From Streptomyces sp. DvalAA-43 (lineage in GTDB: Bacteria; Actinomycetota; Actinomycetes; Streptomycetales; Streptomycetaceae): a stretch of 64,000 nt of DNA. The stretch is taken from the NCBI RefSeq assembly GCF_900091725.1, contig NZ_FMBW01000071.1, forward strand, positions 496,001 through 560,000, written 5' to 3'. Of this stretch, positions 59,065-64,000 are shown piece after piece (the stretch's first letter is position 1; each line of letters starts with the position of its first letter). The position numbers and the translations under genes were made by a program. A model generated the notes under the pieces. The model did not search any database. It was not told where the DNA came from and saw only the letters and a list, made by a program, of their open reading frames with translations.

Positions 59065-59883
59065 TCAGTCCAGTTCGTGTTCGGGGCCGCCGAAGTCGGG
59101 GCTGGTGAAGTCCGGCGAGGTGAACGTCGGGCGGGGGCCCGCCGCCGGGCCGTCGTCCGGGCTGGAGAAGTCCGGCCGGCTGTAGCCGATCTTCGGGATG
59201 CGGTTCGCCGAGCGGAGCGGTGTGCGCGAGGCGCGTCCGGCCTCGGGATCGGCGAGCGCGTCCCGCAGGAACGGCAGGATGCCGCGCTCCAGCAGGGCGT
59301 GGCGCCATGCCTCCCTGGCCCGTGCCACGTCCTCCGGCAGCTCTTCCTCGTCGTCCTCGACGGGCTGGGGCGTCGATCCGTTGCGCAGTGCGGTGGCGAG
59401 CAGCCCGACGGCGGCGACCAGGATCGCGGCGGCCGTGACCACCGCGAAGAACCAGCCCGCGGAGACCATGGTGGAGGCGAACGACGGTGCCGGGTCGAGC
59501 AGCTTCAGCAAGTAGCCGGCCAGCAGGAATATGAACGCCGCGGTACCGGCGAGCACGGGCGCCAGGACCGTGACGACGGCGCCCACGCCGGCGCCCGACC
59601 GGTGCGGACGATCGGGCGCGGACCCGGGGGTCGCGTCCTGGTCCTCCCCTTCGGCGGGGCTGCGCAGTTCCTCGCGGGCCCGCACATAGTGCTGGTACTC
59701 GGTGGCGGCCGTGGAGGTGATCAGTTCCGTGGCGTCCAGCGCCATGGTGCGCAACTGCACGGCGTTGAGCCGCTCGCCGACCCCGGCCAGATCCGGCCGT
59801 TCATGGGCATGGCGCAGTGCGTCGTCGAGGATCCGTTCGTACTCGGGCCGGTCCTCGGCCAGCAGGTGCGGAGCGCTGTTCAT
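59065..59883 (-). CDS. Membrane protein of unknown function
   Basis: A 272-residue protein. The N-terminal cytoplasmic part (~1-90) has a helical region (ERILDDALRHAHERPDLAGV). Two membrane helices follow: VLAPVLAGTAAFIFLLAGYLL (~108-128) and WFFAVVTAAAILVAAVGLLA (~148-167). The acidic C-terminal tail ends in Pro/Asp/Phe repeats (SPDFTSPDFGGPEHELD). ATG at 59883 was chosen since GGGGG lies six bases upstream. MHM at 59889 is an alternative. I do not recognise a family. Confidence 0.72.
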   Translation of the reverse strand: MNSAPHLLAEDRPEYERILDDALRHAHERPDLAGVGERLNAVQLRTMALDATELITSTAATEYQHYVRAREELRSPAEGEDQDATPGSAPDRPHRSGAGVGAVVTVLAPVLAGTAAFIFLLAGYLLKLLDPAPSFASTMVSAGWFFAVVTAAAILVAAVGLLATALRNGSTPQPVEDDEEELPEDVARAREAWRHALLERGILPFLRDALADPEAGRASRTPLRSANRIPKIGYSRPDFSSPDDGPAAGPRPTFTSPDFTSPDFGGPEHELD

Positions 59884-60071
59884 GTGCATCCCCCGATGCT
59901 CCGTTTGGCCTGAATGCCCGCTCGGCGCGGGCAGTTGGGCGGAAACGGAGGAGAGCCTGCGACTGGTACGCCGATGGTAGAGCGCCCACGGCACGGGGTG
60001 ACAGGGGGTTTCCGGAAATAGGCCCAGCGGTCGGCGTGGTCAGGTCGTGGATGCGTCTGCCCAGGGAAACG

Positions 60072-61130
60072 TCAGTCATGCAGGGGCAGTTGGACGACCA
60101 GTAGCTTTCCGGCCATGGTCACTCCGCCGTCCATGGCGATGGCGAGCCCGTCCGCGTACACGTGCGGACCTTCGACCACGGGGCCGGAGCTGTCCTCGCC
60201 GTCCTCCGAACCGACCTCTCCGAGGAGGTACGGAATGGGGCTGTGACCATGGACGATGCGCTGTCCGCCGTAGGCCGACATCAGCTCCCGGACCGCCTGC
60301 GGACCCGACTCGTCACGGAAGGCGAACCGTTTGGTGAGCTTCCGGAAGAGGTCCCAGCACTCATCGGCGTCGTTGCGCGTGAGGATGGCGTGCACGGTGT
60401 CGTTGACGTCCTCGATGGTGGTGCCGTATTCGAGGTACGCCGTCGTGTCGGAGTGCATCAGCAGATGCCCGTCCTCCTCGACGACCGCGTCGAGCCGGGA
60501 CATCCACTGGAGGTGGACGTCCTGAAGCCGCTCCATGTCGTTCTTCTGGCCGCCGTTGAGCAGCCAGGCGGCCTGGAACGTGGCTGTACCCGCACCGGAG
60601 TTGACCGGGGTGTCACTGAACCGCTTGGCGCCGAGGAGCAGCAGTTCGTGATTGCCCATCAGGGCCTTGCAGTAGCCGCCGGCGGCCGCGGCCTCGGCGG
60701 ACAGACGCATCACGAGGTCGATGACGCCGATGCCGTCGGGGCCCCGGTCCGTGAAGTCGCCGAGGAACCAGAGCCGGGCGTTGCCCGCCGCCCATGTGCC
60801 GTCGGCGTCGATGAGGCCCTGCTCGGCGAGGGCGGTGTGGAGCTCGTCCAGATAGCCGTGGACGTCGCCGACGACGTACAGCGGTCCGAGCCCCTGGTCC
60901 GGGACGGGCCGGGGGTCGGGGACGGCCGTCACCTCCAGGGTGTCGCCGCGGTTGATCACGGGAAGATCGCGCGCGGTGGGGGTGTACCCCTCCGGCGGCT
61001 CGCCGCCGGGCACGGCGTTGCCCGGATGGGGTGGTGATGGCGGCACCGGGTTCTGTGCATAGGGCGGTACGCGGAAGTCGCGCAACGTCGCAGTCCGCAC
61101 CACGGGTTCCTGACCGGCCCCCTGTGTCAT
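60072..61130 (-). CDS. Metallophosphoesterase
   Basis: A 352-residue calcineurin-like phosphoesterase. The metal-binding motifs run in order: GDVHG (~100), GDFTDRGPDG (~132-141), GNHE (~170) and GHSP/HGH near ~305. The Pro-rich N-terminus (~1-75) is disordered. The ATG at 61130 has GGAGGGG upstream. An earlier open extension lacks conservation. The substrate is unknown. The insert between GNHE and the last motif (~180-285) is longer than in small members. Confidence 0.86.
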   Translation of the reverse strand: MTQGAGQEPVVRTATLRDFRVPPYAQNPVPPSPPHPGNAVPGGEPPEGYTPTARDLPVINRGDTLEVTAVPDPRPVPDQGLGPLYVVGDVHGYLDELHTALAEQGLIDADGTWAAGNARLWFLGDFTDRGPDGIGVIDLVMRLSAEAAAAGGYCKALMGNHELLLLGAKRFSDTPVNSGAGTATFQAAWLLNGGQKNDMERLQDVHLQWMSRLDAVVEEDGHLLMHSDTTAYLEYGTTIEDVNDTVHAILTRNDADECWDLFRKLTKRFAFRDESGPQAVRELMSAYGGQRIVHGHSPIPYLLGEVGSEDGEDSSGPVVEGPHVYADGLAIAMDGGVTMAGKLLVVQLPLHD

Positions 61131-61303
61131 CGACCCCTCCACCACCGTCGCGCCGCCGTACACCTGACGGGCCCTGCTGGTCGGGGCGGTCCGCGGTGTC
61201 GTGCGCCCATCATAGGAATGCGGATCGTGCTCTGTGACGCACCAGGGGTGGTGAATCCGGACGCACGTCGGGTTCACCGGCCGATTGGTCCGAAATCACC
61301 TGA

Positions 61304-62416
61304 TCAATCCCCTGCCGGGGAGCGGGGTGCGCTGACCGTGGTGCGGGGTGGACGGCGTTGCGAGGAGGTCCGCACGATGAGTTCGGTCGGTATGACCTGC
61401 TCGACCGGTCCGTCGTGGGTCACTCCCTCGATCGCGTCGATCAGGAGCTGGACGACCGCCGTGCCGATCCTGCGCGGCTTGAGCGAGAGGGTGGTGATGG
61501 GGGGCTCGGTCGTCGCGTACACGGTGGACTCGCTGCAGCAGACCAGCAGCAGGTCCTCGGGGACGCGCAGACCGTACCGGCGGGCCGCCGCCAGCAGGTC
61601 GGTGCCGTTGGGGTCGAAGAGCCCGTAGACGGCGTCGGGCCGGTCCGGGCGGGCGAGCAGCCGGTCGGCGGCCACCGCGCCCGCACACGGGTCGTGGGCG
61701 GGGTACGACTCGTACACCGGGTCCTGGCCCACGCGCTCGCACCAGTGGAGGTACGCGGTGGTGGAGAGGCGGGTGTACGTGTCGGTGGTGGTGCCGGTGA
61801 GCAGGCCGATGCGGCGGGCTCCGGCGGCGGCGAGATGGTCGAGCAGATCGAGTACGGCGGCCCGGTGGTCGTTGTCGACCCAGGCGGTGACCGGGAGGGT
61901 GCCGGCCGGGCGTCCGTCCGAGACGACGGGCAGCCCCTGGCGTACGAGCTCCGTGACGACCGGGTCCTGGTCGGAGGGGTCGATCACGACCGTGCCGTCG
62001 AGGGCGACGTTCGACCAGACGTCATGGCGTGAGGTGGCGGGCAGGATGACGAGGGCGTATCCGCGGGCGAGCGCGGCGGAGGTGGCCGCTCTGGCCATCT
62101 CCGCGAAGTACGCGAATTCGGTGAAGGTGAAGGGTTCGTCCCCGTAGGTCGTCACGGTCAGGCCGATGAGGCCGGACTTGCCGGTACGGAGGGTTCGGGC
62201 CGCGGCGGAAGGGCGGTAGCCCAGGCGCTCTGCGACCTCGCGGACATGGCGGCGGGTGGCGTCCGGGAGCCTGCCCTTGCCGTTGAGCGCGTCGGAGACG
62301 GTCGTGATGGAGACCCCGGCGGCGGCGGCCACGTCCCGGATTCCCGCTCGTCCCTGCCGGCCGCCGCGCCGGGGTGTGTCCGTCCGGCTCACCTGGTGCT
62401 TCCCTGCTGCTGTCAT
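61304..62416 (-). CDS. LacI family transcriptional regulator
   Basis: A 370-residue LacI-type regulator. The helix-turn-helix IRDVAAAAGVSITTVSDALN (~26-45) and hinge LPDATRRHVREVAERLGYRPS are clear, and the effector-binding domain covers ~85-345. A basic Pro/Arg tail is added. It is divergent from hisC over a 371-bp gap with inverted repeats, so it may regulate itself. The position matches the regulator next to hisC in S. coelicolor, whose ligand is unknown. Confidence 0.89.
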   Translation of the reverse strand: MTAAGKHQVSRTDTPRRGGRQGRAGIRDVAAAAGVSITTVSDALNGKGRLPDATRRHVREVAERLGYRPSAAARTLRTGKSGLIGLTVTTYGDEPFTFTEFAYFAEMARAATSAALARGYALVILPATSRHDVWSNVALDGTVVIDPSDQDPVVTELVRQGLPVVSDGRPAGTLPVTAWVDNDHRAAVLDLLDHLAAAGARRIGLLTGTTTDTYTRLSTTAYLHWCERVGQDPVYESYPAHDPCAGAVAADRLLARPDRPDAVYGLFDPNGTDLLAAARRYGLRVPEDLLLVCCSESTVYATTEPPITTLSLKPRRIGTAVVQLLIDAIEGVTHDGPVEQVIPTELIVRTSSQRRPPRTTVSAPRSPAGD

Positions 62417-62787
62417 GGCGAGCCGATAGTAGGGCGCGCGAGGGCGGTTGGCCCGGTCGCATATTCACTCGTTGACAGGTACGTTTTTGCATGATCATCA
62501 AAGGTCTAATGCCTTGTAAAGCAAGGGAGTTCAGGGGCTTGGCCGATGTGTGTCACGTGCCGAAGTCGATGGGCCTGCTAAATGGCCGATGTCTCGAAGA
62601 GGTCTCATCTCACCTCTTCGAGGGATGCGCGCCACGGCGTGAGCCACCGGCGCGCGCCGGTGGGAAGAGCGCTCCCCCCATTCCTGGTCGCACCGGACGA
62701 TTGGACGGCTCCGGCCATTCGCAGCGGCGCCCAATCCTCATAAGGTGAGCAGTATTGATGTGTACGGACGGTCGAGGAGGACCTGCG
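62417..62787. promoter_or_regulatory. LacI-hisC divergent region
   Basis: A 371-bp gap with a low-GC patch (62455-62530). It holds CCTTG-TAAAG-CAAGG (62512-62526) and a perfect 10-bp inverted repeat at 62593-62622 (CTCGAAGAGG / CCTCTTCGAG, 10-base loop). A TTGACA hexamer occurs at 62473-62478 on the plus strand. No gene is visible here. Confidence 0.6.
62593..62622. promoter_or_regulatory. Inverted repeat in the LacI-hisC gap
   Basis: Perfect CTCGAAGAGG / CCTCTTCGAG around TCTCATCTCA. It is spaced like an operator for a dimeric regulator and may instead be a leader hairpin. Confidence 0.5.
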
Positions 62788-63867
62788 GTGAGCGAGACGA
62801 GCCCCAAGCTGCGCGCCGAGCTGGACGGCGTTCCCGCCTATGTACCGGGCAAGCCGGCCGCCGCCGGCGGACCGGTCGCGTTCAAGCTGTCCTCCAACGA
62901 GAATCCGTATCCGCCGCTGCCCGGAGTGATGGAGTCCGCCCTGGCCGCGGCCGCGAACTTCAACCGCTACCCGGACATGGCCTGCACCGGCCTGATGAAC
63001 GAGCTGGCCGACCGTTTCGGTGTGCCCCTCTCGCACCTCGCCACCGGCACCGGCTCGGTCGGTGTGGCACAGCAACTGCTCCAGGCCACGTCGGGGCCGG
63101 GCGACGAGGTCATCTACGCCTGGCGCTCCTTCGAGGCGTACCCGATCATCACGCAGGTCAGCGGTGCGACCTCGGTGAAGGTCCCGCTGAACGAGGGTGA
63201 GGTGCACGATCTCGACGCGATGGCGGACGCGATCACGGACCGCACCCGGATGATCTTCGTCTGCAATCCGAACAACCCGACCGGCACCGTGGTGCGCCGG
63301 GCCGAGCTGGAGCGGTTCCTGGACCGGGTGCCGGGCGATGTCCTGGTGGTGCTCGACGAGGCGTACCGGGAGTTCATCCGTGACGTCGAGGTGCCGGACG
63401 GCATCGAGATCTACCGGGACCGGCCCAATGTGGCGGTGCTGCGGACCTTCTCCAAGGCGTACGGCCTGGCGGGTCTGCGGGTCGGTTTCGCCGTGGCCCA
63501 CGAGCCGGTGGCGGCCGCGCTGCGCAAGACGGCGGTGCCCTTCGGCGTCAGCCAGCTCGCGCAGGACGCGGCGGTCGCCTCGCTGCGGGCCGAGGATGAA
63601 CTCCTGGGGCGGGTGGGCTCGTTGGTGTCCGAGCGTCAGCGGGTGCAGCGGGCGCTGGCGGGACAGGGGTGGACCGTGCCGGACTCCCAGGCCAATTTCG
63701 TCTGGATCCGGCTCGGGGACCGTACCGCCGACTTCGCCGCGGCCTGTGAGCGGGCCGGGGTGGTGGTCCGGCCGTTCGCGGGCGAGGGCGTGCGGGTCTC
63801 GATCGGTGAGGACGAGGCGAACGACCTGTTCCTGAAGGTGGCGGAGGCCTACCGCAAGGAGCTGTAG
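62788..63867 (+). CDS. hisC: Histidinol-phosphate aminotransferase
   Basis: PLP-dependent aminotransferase of the HisC family, 359 residues. It converts imidazole acetol phosphate to histidinol phosphate; some actinobacterial members act on aromatic amino acids instead. KLSSNENPYPPLPGV (~32-46), FVCNPNNPTGTVV (~161-173) and the PLP-lysine motif RTFSKAYGLAGLRVGFAV (~220-237) are clear. GTG at 62788 has GAGGAGG upstream. The gene stands apart from a his operon, so the aromatic role is also possible. Confidence 0.86.
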   Translation: MSETSPKLRAELDGVPAYVPGKPAAAGGPVAFKLSSNENPYPPLPGVMESALAAAANFNRYPDMACTGLMNELADRFGVPLSHLATGTGSVGVAQQLLQATSGPGDEVIYAWRSFEAYPIITQVSGATSVKVPLNEGEVHDLDAMADAITDRTRMIFVCNPNNPTGTVVRRAELERFLDRVPGDVLVVLDEAYREFIRDVEVPDGIEIYRDRPNVAVLRTFSKAYGLAGLRVGFAVAHEPVAAALRKTAVPFGVSQLAQDAAVASLRAEDELLGRVGSLVSERQRVQRALAGQGWTVPDSQANFVWIRLGDRTADFAAACERAGVVVRPFAGEGVRVSIGEDEANDLFLKVAEAYRKEL

Positions 63868-63896
63868 AGCGGCGGCGCGGGCCGCCCGCGCGCCCC

Positions 63897-63929
63897 GGCC
63901 CCGTACCTCGTCCGGCGAGGTGCGGGGCC
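63897..63929 (+). terminator. hisC terminator
   Basis: Fourteen-bp stem (GGCCCCGTACCTCG and near-complement with one G-T pair), five-base loop, 29 bp after the hisC stop, followed by TTCTCG. Confidence 0.75.
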
Positions 63930-64000
63930 TTCTCGTTGCCGGATCCGCGCCGCTCCCGGACGTCTGGTTCGGGGGGATTGCTCGGAACGTCCCCAGAGGG

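Overview
The window is high-GC actinobacterial DNA from a Streptomyces chromosome, centred near the replication origin. The evidence is the gene order DUF721-recF-gnd-dnaN-oriC-dnaA-rpmH-rnpA-yidD-yidC-jag-rsmG-parA-parB, GTG and TTG starts, ten copies of the Streptomyces parS palindrome GTTTCACGTGAAAC, and the Streptomyces-specific pair ssgR-ssgA. Several leftward operons run away from a rightward ribosome, membrane-insertion and partition block that starts at 7.4 kb. The protein variants cannot be assigned to a species from the sequence alone.

Layout. 0.3-7.0 kb: DUF721, recF, gnd, dnaN and dnaA on the minus strand, with oriC (about 17 DnaA boxes) between dnaN and dnaA and a set of 11-bp G-rich repeats beside it. 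7.4-13.3 kb: rpmH, rnpA, yidD, yidC, jag, rsmG, parA and parB on the plus strand. 13.5-19.9 kb: an acetyltransferase, the redox pair trxB-trxA behind a recognisable SigR-type promoter, SigM and its zinc-finger anti-sigma factor, transposase debris, and a membrane pseudokinase. 20.0-26.1 kb: murJ, a large exported DUF6049 protein and cca. 26.3-37.1 kb: MFS transporter, myo-inositol phosphate synthase with a PadR regulator, then a cell-wall group (bifunctional PBP, GT87-type mannosyltransferase, alanine-racemase-like protein, FemX-like ligase). 37.4-42.5 kb: rpsF-ssb-rpsR-rplI, a MATE exporter and dnaB, whose upstream region holds a second DnaA-box cluster. 42.6-54.0 kb: accessory and variable genes (serine beta-lactamase-like hydrolase, winged-helix protein, GNATs, MarR/MFS, GlcG, Nudix, LysR, PLP lyase, small membrane proteins), including a 7 x 27-bp minisatellite. 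54.3-64 kb: ssgR-ssgA sporulation genes, a YibE/F transporter, thiC under a TPP riboswitch, a metallophosphoesterase, a LacI regulator and hisC.

How it fits together. The first 14 kb carries replication initiation and segregation: DnaA acts at oriC, on its own leader and probably at the parA and dnaB leaders, while ParB loads on parS sites that here lie between 11.0 and 49.8 kb. Six of the ten parS sites lie at convergent gene ends inside terminator-like hairpins, so the same DNA may serve for segregation and for transcript ends. Envelope growth (MurJ, pseudokinase, PBP, FemX) and sporulation septation (SsgA) sit close by. I found no prophage, CRISPR array, tRNA or rRNA gene, or secondary-metabolite cluster. 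The most unusual signals are non-coding: the 11-bp origin-side repeats, the parS/terminator overlap, the dnaB-side DnaA cluster and tandem repeats that copy stop codons.
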